DNA of 64,000 nucleotides, taken from an uncultured Bacteroidales bacterium. Lineage in GTDB: Bacteria; Bacteroidota; Bacteroidia; Bacteroidales; Bacteroidaceae. Under the pieces are notes generated by a model that was not told the origin of the DNA, ran no database searches, and saw only the letters and a program-made list of their open reading frames with translations. Below, one piece after another: positions 53,467 through 64,000 of this stretch; position 1 is the stretch's first letter, and every line of letters starts with the position of its first letter. The stretch spans positions 1 to 64,000 of the forward strand of contig CAMAMB010000002.1 in assembly GCA_945836755.1 (NCBI GenBank). The letters run 5' to 3'. The translations under genes were made by a program, and so were the position numbers.

Positions 53467-54894
53467 TTGACCGTCTCACTATCAGCCCTTGCCCTTTTAG
53501 CCTTGTATCCTTTGACCGATATATCTTCATTCTCGCTTGTCATCATGCTGCTGGCAGTCATTCAGCTGCTCGCAGCCTTTATATATTGGAGCATATTCTG
53601 GTGGGATAGTAAAAGGCCTGAGGCGATAGCTCAGCAGAACCAACCCACCTCTCTCAGCGACAGCGACCATGCTGCTCGCATAACCCTTATTGTACCGATA
53701 GGACCAAGCGACAACCGCGATGAGGCCATTGCCACCATTCAAGCGTTGAGACAACAGCAATATCAGGGGTATTGTGAAGTGGTTGTTGCTGACTTCACAC
53801 ATGACAACGACGACATACCACTGCAAGCCCTCATCGAGAACCTGGCGAACACGACCGAGGGGCTGCGCCTGCGCCATACAGCGGTGCCTACGTCCTCGCG
53901 CCAGATTGTGCCTCGAAAGTTGGCTCTTACTCTGGGCTTCAAGGCCGCCTGGGGCGAATGGGTCATGGTCGTTCGCCCGGGGGCCATCCCCCCCGACACT
54001 CACTGGGTAGAAGCCTGCGCAGCGCACATGACTTCCGGCTACGACTATATACAATACTATACCACGTATCGTCCGTGCGACACATCCTCACCCCTTCCCC
54101 CTGACACACCGAAGTCTGATAGGGTCAATCTACGTAAGAAGCCAAAATACTCACCCTCGGCCACACTGACCTTCGAGCACATTCATCATTACCTTGACGT
54201 GTGGTACGCCTGGCAAAAAGGGATACGTTTCAATCCGCCACTCGAAGGCTATGCCCTGCGCAAAGAGTGGTTCCTCGCCGAAGGGGGCTTTAGTGACAGC
54301 CTTGCCTTCAACTTTGGCGAAGAAACCATCCTCATTGCCCGTCACGCATTGCCCTCACGCACTGCCATGGTGCTATCACCCTCTTCCACCCTACATCTGC
54401 GTGCCCCATCGACTACCGAACTTTACTTTGAACGTATCGTGCGGTCTGAGAGCCACCAATATACAGATGTTGAGGCCGCGCCGCTTACCGCCACACGCCA
54501 GGCGACAGTCGTCATTGCTGTCTACGCATATATGGCTGCTTTTATTACCTGGCTTCTCACACGCCTCGCCCAGGTGGGATATTATCTTTTACCACCAGAC
54601 TACGACAATGAGGTACTTTCGTGGCTCGCTCCCGTCTTCAGCCTGGACTACCGCCCCATATTCGACAGCCTGATCGATGCGCTTTGTATCCTCATTCTTT
54701 TTATCTTTGCAGGTCTGACCCGCAAGGGGCTTCGGCGCATAGCCGGTTCGCTTGGTGAGAGCCTGCCGGGTAGTTTCAGTTTCCTGGCCTTTGTACTCTC
54801 CGCACCCTACAGGTGGCTGCGCATTAGCTTCGGCCGTACCTACCACAGCCCCGACTTCGACCGCAAGGCCTATCCCCATAGCGCTACCCCCTAA
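53467..54894 (+). CDS. Membrane glycosyltransferase family 2-like
   Basis: N- and C-terminal TM segments around a GT2-type domain; TTG start. Confidence 0.75.
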   Translation: MTVSLSALALLALYPLTDISSFSLVIMLLAVIQLLAAFIYWSIFWWDSKRPEAIAQQNQPTSLSDSDHAARITLIVPIGPSDNRDEAIATIQALRQQQYQGYCEVVVADFTHDNDDIPLQALIENLANTTEGLRLRHTAVPTSSRQIVPRKLALTLGFKAAWGEWVMVVRPGAIPPDTHWVEACAAHMTSGYDYIQYYTTYRPCDTSSPLPPDTPKSDRVNLRKKPKYSPSATLTFEHIHHYLDVWYAWQKGIRFNPPLEGYALRKEWFLAEGGFSDSLAFNFGEETILIARHALPSRTAMVLSPSSTLHLRAPSTTELYFERIVRSESHQYTDVEAAPLTATRQATVVIAVYAYMAAFITWLLTRLAQVGYYLLPPDYDNEVLSWLAPVFSLDYRPIFDSLIDALCILILFIFAGLTRKGLRRIAGSLGESLPGSFSFLAFVLSAPYRWLRISFGRTYHSPDFDRKAYPHSATP

Positions 54895-54973
54895 GCTCCG
54901 GTTGGCTCCTGCTGCCACCTGCCCACACCCACCTTCAACCTACCGGCCCATCGCACATCACTATCTAACCTAT

Positions 54974-55594
54974 ATGCTCCCACTTCAATTTATCACCCAT
55001 CAGACTGAGCGATACAGCTACGAAGAGTCCGCAGAAATTGCCCTCAAGGGTGGCTGCAAATGGATCCAACTTCGCATGAAGGGCCATACCGATGACGAAG
55101 TGCGCCCTATCGCCCGGCGTTTGTTGAAGGCATGTCGGGCGGCTGAGGCTGTACTCATTATTGACGACCGGGTACATCTCGTCAACGAGATACAATGTGA
55201 TGGCGTCCACCTCGGACAGCAGGACATGCCTATCGCTGAGGCTCGGTCCCTGTTGGGTGAGGGTTTCCTCATTGGCGGCACGGCCAACACCCCGGAGCAG
55301 GCCGTACAGGTCTGCGTAGATGGTGGCGACTACGTGGGCTGCGGGCCCTTCCGCTTCACTACCACTAAAGAAAACCTGTCCCCAGTGCTCGGCCTCGAGG
55401 GATATAAGTCTATTGTGTCTGCGCTACGTGCCAAGCGCATACGCCGCCCCATCTGCGCCATTGGAGGCATCACCCTCGACGACGTACCGGCCATCATGCA
55501 GACCGGCGTCCAGGGCATTGCCGTCAGTGGGGCTATCTTACACGCTCCCGACCCCATCCAGGCCATCCATCGCTTTCTCCACTGCTCTTACTGA
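54974..55594 (+). CDS. thiE: Thiamine-phosphate synthase
   Basis: KGGCKWIQLRMKG, LLIIDDRVHLVNEIQCDGVHLGQQDMPIAEAR-type region, GGDYVGCGPFRFTTTKEN, ICAIGGI. Confidence 0.93.
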   Translation: MLPLQFITHQTERYSYEESAEIALKGGCKWIQLRMKGHTDDEVRPIARRLLKACRAAEAVLIIDDRVHLVNEIQCDGVHLGQQDMPIAEARSLLGEGFLIGGTANTPEQAVQVCVDGGDYVGCGPFRFTTTKENLSPVLGLEGYKSIVSALRAKRIRRPICAIGGITLDDVPAIMQTGVQGIAVSGAILHAPDPIQAIHRFLHCSY

Positions 55595-55664
55595 GGCATC
55601 CCCCATTCCGGCGATGGCCTTGCCTTATCCTCCAGTACCATCTATTCACACACTCACTATATAA

Positions 55665-57452
<1,788 letters not shown>

Positions 57453-57477
57453 ACACTATCCTGAACGACAACAAGCC

Positions 57478-57511
57478 GGGTTGACCTCCACGTGTGGAAG
57501 TCAACCCTTTT
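57478..57511 (+). terminator. Intrinsic terminator downstream of thiC
   Basis: GGGTTGAC ctccacgtgtggaa GTCAACCC TTTT. Confidence 0.88.
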
Positions 57512-57908
57512 GCTACGTATATGGCGCCCCTTGGCAATGTCTGCCACGTGTGCCCCCATCCCTTTACCCCCGCCCGAAGAGGAAAGAAGGAATGAGTGAA
57601 AGTAAATACGTTTCATACGCGTTAAATTAATATGGTTGGAAATAATTGGATGCGTGGCGTGGAGGCCTTCATGAAAGCTGCGCCGGGAGACGCTCCCGCG
57701 CATAACTAATCAAAAGCCTGGAGCTAAAACTCATTGTAAATTTTTACCCCTCCGAGATTATATAAGATTAACCATAAAAAGCTGCAACAGGCATTACGCG
57801 CAGCTGTGGGAGCGACTACCCAACAGGGGCATCATGCGCCGAAAGGAGGCATGCGAGAATAGGGGTATGGTGATGCTGGCCGCGAAAACAGGTAGTTGTC
57901 TAAGAATT

Positions 57909-58080
57909 AGGACATGCACATCGGGAATTTCTACAAGTACATCTAAGATTTCCTACAAGTACATCTAGCTTTTCCTACATGTACATCTAGGTTTTCCTAC
58001 ATGTACATCTAGGTTTTCCTACATGTACATCCAGGTTTTCCTACATGTACATCCAGGTTTTCCTACATGTACATGGATGA
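57909..58080. repeat. 22-bp tandem repeat array D (cctacatgtacatctaggtttt, about 7-8 units)
   Basis: GTACATC/GCACATC cores at 57916, 57937, 57959, 57981, 58003, 58025, 58047 and 58069 (GTACATG): spacing 21, then 22 x6. Confidence 0.95.
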
Positions 58081-58173
58081 AATAATGAGGGGCACCAAAA
58101 AAAACACAACTGAGGACGTAGCATCCCTGCCCGCCCCTTTCAGGGTCGGGAATTAAGGGGGGGCAACGCCTTA

Positions 58174-58193
58174 GATAGGACTAACGTCCTATC
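58174..58193. repeat. Perfect 8-bp hairpin in a REP-like intergenic sequence
   Basis: gataggac taac gtcctatc, flanked by G- and C-rich runs. Confidence 0.55.
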
Positions 58194-58609
58194 CTATTGT
58201 CTCCGTCCCCTCCGGGGGCACGCTTACAATGAAGACATGTACGTTTAGCCATCCCCTCGGGCATGCTCTTCATAACATAAATACATCCATGAAAAAAATG
58301 TACAAGGCCCCCTGTGTGGCAGAAACACATGCTCCACACGCCCATAACTTAATGAAAATGTCTGCACGTATGCCCCCAGAGGGGGCAAATAACCCAGGGG
58401 AGAGCCCACGCCCTACCTACGCGGCCCTTCCTCTCTTTCTCCGCCCCTGAAGGAGCAAGGCGCATTCCAGGCCTCCACCCTCCTCATTCCACATGCCGCC
58501 CCTGCCAATGTGCCTGTCCCCCGGCAGACACATATAGGCATTACAGCAGATGCCATATAGACCACAACCCGGCGCTGACGCGGTAGAGCGCCCCGACGGC
58601 ATGGAGAAA

Positions 58610-59386
58610 CTACAACGGGAGGGTAAGGAGCTGCGACAAATGGGTGATGACAAAGTCTGCCTCGGGGGAAACGGTCGCCGTATCCGTCGGCGAGACCTCC
58701 AGCTCTATGCCACGGGCCGAAGGGATGGTCGATGGATCCTCCCATCCACGTCCCTTGTACCACACGGTACGACAGCCAATGGCGTGGGCCGGACGGATGT
58801 CATTCTTCACGCTGTCGCCCACCATCACGCAGCGGTCAGGAGCCACGCCGGCAGCTTCGACAGCCAACCGGTATATCTCCGTGGAAGGCTTGCGTACATT
58901 CACCGTGGCACTTTCAACCACCGCTTCAAAATAAGAAGCCAAACCGTATTCTCTCAAAACCGTGGGAAGGTTGCCGTAAAAGTTGGAGACCATGACCAGT
59001 GCATGGCCACGCTTGGTAAGTGCCTCCAACACAGCGGCCGACTGCTCAGTGCAGCGTCGGGCGACTTGGTCGAGACGGCTTGCCAGTTGCCGGGCCACAG
59101 CTTCAAGCTCGTCACCGGCCTCACAAACGGGCCGACCCAAAGCCTGAAGTGCTATGAGCTCCTGCCTCATCTTGACGAGTTGTGTCTGATAGAAGTCGTA
59201 AGAAGGTTGGACCAGGGTTTTGTCCCGTTCGAGTGCCCGCTCCCCGGCAATATAGGCTTGGCGCAGCGTGGCATCGTCCATGGAAAAACCCGCAGCCTCG
59301 TAGGCCTCTTTGATAAGATGATACCAGTGGCAGGCCTGCGCGTCAAGCGTGCCGCCGTAATCAAGGAGAATGGTACATGGCTTCAT
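58610..59386 (-). CDS. HAD-superfamily hydrolase
   Basis: TILLDYGGTLDAQACHW, LVMVSNFYGNLP, KPSTEIYRLAVEAAGVAPDRCVMVGDSVKNDIRPAHAIG. Confidence 0.92.
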   Translation of the reverse strand: MKPCTILLDYGGTLDAQACHWYHLIKEAYEAAGFSMDDATLRQAYIAGERALERDKTLVQPSYDFYQTQLVKMRQELIALQALGRPVCEAGDELEAVARQLASRLDQVARRCTEQSAAVLEALTKRGHALVMVSNFYGNLPTVLREYGLASYFEAVVESATVNVRKPSTEIYRLAVEAAGVAPDRCVMVGDSVKNDIRPAHAIGCRTVWYKGRGWEDPSTIPSARGIELEVSPTDTATVSPEADFVITHLSQLLTLPL

Positions 59387-59462
59387 GGCAGACATTAAAA
59401 GCTGTTTGAAAAGAAGGTAAGGCAAAGTCGTTAGCGGCAGCTGGTCGAGGGCTGGTGCGGCT

Positions 59463-60464
59463 TTAGCGCATGAGCTGCTTGTTGCCCACTTTGACCAAGG
59501 CCACGCCTATGAGCACCCACACAGTCTCTCTCACGCGAGTGTAGAGCCCGGTCAAGACTCCCATGCCCGGCGCCGAGAGATGAAGCAGACCCAGGATGAG
59601 AAGCAGACCACCCTCACGCGCCCCGAGCTGCATGGGGAAGAAAAACAGGAGGTTGCCCATCAGCGACGAGAAGGCCAGTATGAAAATGGCATCACTGAGA
59701 CCCAACGAGACGCCAAGGGAGAGAAGGATAAACCAATACTCTAACGAATTGACTAAACGGGCCACAAACTCTGCTGTAAGCGAGGCCCAGAACGCGCGTG
59801 GCATGGAGTGAAGAAGCGCTATGCCTTCGTCTATCTGCCTTATCTGGTCGAGGTGGCTCTCATAAAACTTGCGCGACCAACGACGTAGCACCGGTACATA
59901 CAGCAAGGGCACTATCAGGCGTTCAATCACGCCCTTGCGATAGAAGAAGGCAAAGCCAACGAACACGGCAAGCACTACGACCACAAATCCACCCAGCAAG
60001 GCCCAGAGCAACGGGGTCATAAGCTCGGTGTGGAGGATGACGAAGAGCAGGGCAGCGAAGCTCCACAGACAGAAGTGCGACAAGATGTGCATCATGGAAT
60101 ACAGCGCTACGCTCGAGATGGCATGACAGGTGCCAATGTAGCTGCTCAGTTCCATCACCCTATACGGCCCGCCCCCAAAACCGAAGGGCGTGGTGTAACT
60201 AAAAGCAAAACCCGAGACGGTGAGTTTATAGGCGTGACGATAAGAGAGATGGCGCTCATGGCTGCCACTATTGACAATGATCTGAAAGGCCCGTGCATTG
60301 AAAGCGTAGACTATCACCCACACACCAAGCACCGCCGGGAAATAAAGACCGGCGCGTCCGATGTTGGCTACGAGCGTCTCGTAGTCGACATCGAACGTGA
60401 GCAGCATCACGGCAATAGAGGCTACGCCGAATAGGAGGAAGAGGTTTCGTACAAATGGCGACAT
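59463..60464 (-). CDS. Lysylphosphatidylglycerol synthase TM-region/UPF0104-type membrane protein (putative flippase)
   Basis: Multi-TM; FGFGGGPYRVMELSSYIG, FPMQLGAREGGLLLILGLL. Confidence 0.82.
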   Translation of the reverse strand: MSPFVRNLFLLFGVASIAVMLLTFDVDYETLVANIGRAGLYFPAVLGVWVIVYAFNARAFQIIVNSGSHERHLSYRHAYKLTVSGFAFSYTTPFGFGGGPYRVMELSSYIGTCHAISSVALYSMMHILSHFCLWSFAALLFVILHTELMTPLLWALLGGFVVVVLAVFVGFAFFYRKGVIERLIVPLLYVPVLRRWSRKFYESHLDQIRQIDEGIALLHSMPRAFWASLTAEFVARLVNSLEYWFILLSLGVSLGLSDAIFILAFSSLMGNLLFFFPMQLGAREGGLLLILGLLHLSAPGMGVLTGLYTRVRETVWVLIGVALVKVGNKQLMR

Positions 60465-61354
60465 AGGCTTTCGTGGCGTGCTCTCATGTAGAAGAAGAGG
60501 GCGTTGAGCACAGTTAATTCAAAGGCTAAATAATAGAGGGGCTGACCGAGCAACATGGAGATGTAGAGTACAATGGCTCTTGTGTTAAAGGTAAGGATAT
60601 TGGCATAGGCCATCAGCGGCAGGCTGCCCTGGCGAAAATCCTCGCGCAGCTTCTCAGGCAGCGCGCCGTCAGGGAACATCTCTGCGAGCTTCCTTCTCAA
60701 AGTCTGGAAGGCCGGGGTCATGCTCTCTTGAGCTGCTGTGTAACGAGCATAGAAATAGAGGAAAAGTCGCCAGATGAAATCGTCGCGCCAGCGCAGGCGT
60801 TTGAACTCTGCCTTCAGGCTATCGGCTGCCTCCAACTCACTGCCGCCGTGGCCCTTCATGAAGTAGAGATGTATGTTGCGATAGTAGTCAGCGAGCTTAC
60901 ACTGGTTGCCGTGACAGATGAAACCGGTGAAGGCGCACAGCACCCATATCCAGATGCCCCAGTCCGTAGAGGTAAAGGGGATGGTAGTATGCTGGAGGCG
61001 CAGGCAGATAGCCGCATAGATGGCTATGAACCATACGTCGCCGGCAAAGCCGTCGAGCACACGTCCCAAGCGGGTCTTCTGGCCTGTCATACGGGCCAGC
61101 TGGCCGTCGGCGCTGTCTAAGAGATTGGCCACAAACAGGGAGAGGATGCCCAACAGCACACTCTGCGTTTCGGTCGAAGCGAAGAAGCAACCCGCCAACG
61201 CACCGAGCACGATACTGAGAAGGGTAACCACATTGGGATGTACGTGAAGCAGGCGAAAAAGGTGCGCCCAGAGCAGACCTAAGGGGCGGGTCAGATGAAT
61301 GTCAAGCCACTCTTCAGTGTCTTGCGACTTAAAAGTAGAACTTAAAGTAGTCAT
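60422..61354 (-). CDS. CDP-alcohol phosphatidyltransferase family protein
   Basis: DSADGQLARMTGQKTRLGRVLDGFAGD motif in a multi-TM protein. Confidence 0.88.
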   Translation of the reverse strand: MTTLSSTFKSQDTEEWLDIHLTRPLGLLWAHLFRLLHVHPNVVTLLSIVLGALAGCFFASTETQSVLLGILSLFVANLLDSADGQLARMTGQKTRLGRVLDGFAGDVWFIAIYAAICLRLQHTTIPFTSTDWGIWIWVLCAFTGFICHGNQCKLADYYRNIHLYFMKGHGGSELEAADSLKAEFKRLRWRDDFIWRLFLYFYARYTAAQESMTPAFQTLRRKLAEMFPDGALPEKLREDFRQGSLPLMAYANILTFNTRAIVLYISMLLGQPLYYLAFELTVLNALFFYMRARHESLCRHLYETSSSYSA

Positions 61355-61378
61355 CAGGATGGGGCTGATAGATGGAGG

Positions 61379-62272
61379 TTATACTGAGAGGGAGTTGGCC
61401 GCAGAATGAAGCGTCTCGTCGGCAGCTAAGAGGGCGATAGCCTTGGCGGCGGCCTTTCGACAAGGCGCAAAGCTGGGCCAGTCGTTGAAGTCGATGATGT
61501 ACGCCTCGCCTGAAGGGGTCACAATGGCATCACCCCCATAGACAGTGAGTCCCAGCACCTCGGCAGCCAGTTCGGCCTGCGTCTGCAAGTCCTCTTCGCT
61601 GAAGGCGGGTGGAAGCGGCAAGTCATTGGCACAGGCTATGCCGAACTTCTCATAGCCTAACGTGCTGGCAAGATGGACAGAGAAGAAGCGGCCACCGCCT
61701 ACGCCGTAGAACTTGATGGGCGTGCCCTCTACATGGCTCTCTATAAGTACACGCAGAATGTGGCGGGTGGCAAAGTCTGCCAACACGGAGGCAAGCTCTT
61801 CCACCTGAGACACCGCACGGATGTCCGCTGCACTCTGGCTGCACTCGTCGGCGCGTTTGATCCAGAAGCGCGGAACCTGGCCGGACAGCGTGGACGATGG
61901 AAGCTCGGCCGGTAAACCCTCAGAGGGGTTGACAGCCACAAGGGGGGGAAGATGGACACCGGCCTCGCCTAACCGCTCTGCCACATAGGCCCGGTGAAGC
62001 GCCTGAAGAGCTATCGCGGAGTTATAGACAGGAAGCCCTTCAGCCTCGGCGACAGCGAGATCGGCCACCACGCGACGGCTGCGTGCCATGGAAAACACAC
62101 AGTCGAAGGCGGAGAGGTCAGGGGAGATAAAGAAATCTTCCTGGAGCGTAGACACCTCATGGCCACAACGGCACAGACGCGAGACTACGGAGGAGAAAAT
62201 GGCCTCATCGCGGTTCGCTGCTCCGGGACTGAAGCAGGTGGCGCGGCGCACAGCCAGTATCTTTTTGGGCAT
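61379..62272 (-). CDS. ATP-grasp-like protein
   Basis: VPRFWIKRADECSQS, VLIESHVEGTPIKFYGV, LGLTVYGGDAIVTPSGEAYIIDFNDWPSF. Confidence 0.75.
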   Translation of the reverse strand: MPKKILAVRRATCFSPGAANRDEAIFSSVVSRLCRCGHEVSTLQEDFFISPDLSAFDCVFSMARSRRVVADLAVAEAEGLPVYNSAIALQALHRAYVAERLGEAGVHLPPLVAVNPSEGLPAELPSSTLSGQVPRFWIKRADECSQSAADIRAVSQVEELASVLADFATRHILRVLIESHVEGTPIKFYGVGGGRFFSVHLASTLGYEKFGIACANDLPLPPAFSEEDLQTQAELAAEVLGLTVYGGDAIVTPSGEAYIIDFNDWPSFAPCRKAAAKAIALLAADETLHSAANSLSV

Positions 62273-62399
62273 AATGATAATAGTAAAAACGGCAAGGGTG
62301 ACAAGAGACCTTCAGAATGGTCAACGCCACACCTATCATATAAGGAGGCCGTGTGTGAAAGGCAGTCGGGCTGCCGAAGATGGGGACACGTAGAGCCGT

Positions 62400-63098
62400 C
62401 TACGTGGCGGCAAGAAAGGCTTCGGCTTTGGCGATGTCTGTGGCATGATCTATGTCGAGCACCTTACTCATGGGATAGGCTTTGACGCGCCAGCCGTCTG
62501 AGAGCAGGGCACGCTGGAAGTTCCGCATACGGCTCTGGCCCTCGGCTATGCAGCGGCGTAGAGTGGTCAATACTTCCGGCCGCAGCAAGTATATACCGGC
62601 TGAGACATAGGTCTCACCATGGTGAGCATCATTAAAGGCCGTGATGTTCAGCCGAGCATCGGTAGCCACATAGAGTGGTTTTTCGTCGTCCACGTAAGCG
62701 GTAACGGCCATCAGGGCATCCACCTCCATGGAGTCAAAGGCTGCTATGTAGGCTGCGAAGTCGTCTTCTCTGAAGATGGTATCTACCGTCGTCAGACAGA
62801 AGGGGCTTGGCGGCAGGTGGTCAGCCAGCACAGCCAAGGAGTGCATGGAGCTGGGGGTGGATTGGACGTATACACTGAGGTCATCGGAAGCAGTCTCAGC
62901 TGCTCGCAGATGGTTGACCACTTCGGGCATCTGCGGGTTGACAATGACATCAATGTGCTCCGCCTTCATGCGGCGGAAGATGCGTAGCAGGCGGTCTATT
63001 AAGGCCTCACCGCCCACTGTGACCATGGGCTTGGAAGCCTTTACTCCCTCAGCCTGAAGGCGAGACCCTTCGCCTGCGGCTATGATGGCATAGTTCAT
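62400..63098 (-). CDS. Sugar/inositol-phosphate-type nucleotidyltransferase (NTP transferase)
   Basis: YAIIAAGEGSRLQAEGVKASKPMVTVGGEALIDRLLRIF. Confidence 0.9.
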   Translation of the reverse strand: MNYAIIAAGEGSRLQAEGVKASKPMVTVGGEALIDRLLRIFRRMKAEHIDVIVNPQMPEVVNHLRAAETASDDLSVYVQSTPSSMHSLAVLADHLPPSPFCLTTVDTIFREDDFAAYIAAFDSMEVDALMAVTAYVDDEKPLYVATDARLNITAFNDAHHGETYVSAGIYLLRPEVLTTLRRCIAEGQSRMRNFQRALLSDGWRVKAYPMSKVLDIDHATDIAKAEAFLAAT

Positions 63099-63200
63099 AG
63101 TGGCATATTGAAGTTCCGCCCCTTGTCAGAGGCGGAACGTAAAAGTGGATTGTTTTACCTGTGTCTATCTGGGGTAGAAAGCCACAGCGTCTGAATGACC

Positions 63201-64000
63201 TTAGCCTCGTTCCTTACGCTCCTGATAGAGCTTGGGAAGTGGATCCTTATGGGCTTCGTCATAGGCTGCACGGTGGCGGCAGATGTCAATGGCAGCATAA
63301 ATGGCCTGGCGGAAGGAGTCGGGCTTCGCAATGCCTTGGCCGGCGATGTCGTAAGCTGTGCCATGATCGGGGGAAGTACGCACGATGGGAAGCCCTGCGG
63401 TAAAGTTGACACCGTCGCCAAAGGAGAGGGATTTGAGGGCCGTCAGGCCTTGGTCGTGATACATGGCCAGCACGCCGTCAAACTGTTTATAAAGCCCGGC
63501 GCCGAAGAAGCCATCGGCAGCAAAGGGCCCGAAGCAGGTAATGCCCGACTCCATCGTGGCTGTGATAACGGGCTTGATGATCTCCTCCTCTTCAGCGCCT
63601 AACAGACCGCCATCGCCGCTGTGGGGGTTGAGCGAGAGCACAGCGATACGGGGGTTGGAAAGGCCGAAGTCGCGACACAGCGACCTGTGGAAGAGGCGCA
63701 GCTTGTGTTCCACGCTGTCAGCGGTGATGGCCATGGGCACTTCAGACAAGGGCAGATGGGTGGTGACAAGGGCCACCCGCATCAGTTCGTTGAAGAGCAC
63801 CATGAGCACGTTGTCTGCATCATGGGCATCGAGGGGGGAAGCTTCCACCTTATCAGAGGCTTGAGCCGTCGCACTGTTCAGCCTGGCGAAGCGGTCAAGC
63901 AGATACTCTGTGTGGCCCACAAAGTGGAATTCAGGGGAATTCTGAATACCGGCCTTGTTGATGGGAGCCGTCACAAGGGCGTCAATCTCACCTTCACGGA
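63201..64000 (-). CDS. pdxA: 4-hydroxythreonine-4-phosphate dehydrogenase, partial (5' end beyond the window)
   Basis: VTAPINKAGIQ...HTEYL, LNPHSGDGGLLGAEE, ALYHDQG-type region VLAMYHDQGLTALK, GTAYDIAGQG; reading frame stays open to the window edge. Confidence 0.93.
   Translation of the reverse strand, partial: REGEIDALVTAPINKAGIQNSPEFHFVGHTEYLLDRFARLNSATAQASDKVEASPLDAHDADNVLMVLFNELMRVALVTTHLPLSEVPMAITADSVEHKLRLFHRSLCRDFGLSNPRIAVLSLNPHSGDGGLLGAEEEEIIKPVITATMESGITCFGPFAADGFFGAGLYKQFDGVLAMYHDQGLTALKSLSFGDGVNFTAGLPIVRTSPDHGTAYDIAGQGIAKPDSFRQAIYAAIDICRHRAAYDEAHKDPLPKLYQERKERG

Noticed and set aside
57909-58080. CRISPR array
   Set aside because: Units are contiguous 22-mers with no unique spacers, and there are no cas genes in the window.

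Overview
This 64 kb window looks like a Bacteroidetes/Bacteroidales (Prevotella-like) chromosome segment. That assignment rests on TAnnTTTG-type promoters and a typical Bacteroidales gene set and order: serC-serA-DUF1015, tsaB-DUF4290-murA-rimM-dxr-rseP and zapB-like/zapA/rny. It is mostly housekeeping and core metabolism: tRNAs, serine, NAD, PLP, isoprenoid and thiamine biosynthesis, recG, ruvC, mutY, rlmD, glyA, OM proteins and glycosyltransferases. I see no IS element, prophage or CRISPR. The most unusual content is: (1) a family of dispersed intergenic elements (about 10.1, 28.5 and 41.2 kb) built from 22-bp direct repeats with a GTACAYC core, bounded by inverted, mutually homologous ends, plus a sequence-divergent 22-bp-period array in the same register at about 58.0 kb; (2) one ORF (43124-46570) joining a cytosolic YgiQ radical-SAM protein in frame to a Wzi-like outer-membrane barrel, with an internal Met that would give a complete Sec signal peptide; (3) a CDP-alcohol phosphatidyltransferase/NTP-transferase/ATP-grasp/flippase/HAD cluster (58.6-63.1 kb), a candidate inositol-type or other phospholipid head-group locus with a non-canonical CDP-AP motif; (4) a possible 6S-like ncRNA upstream of zapA. 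All calls come from reading the sequence and the supplied ORF translations; no searches were run.
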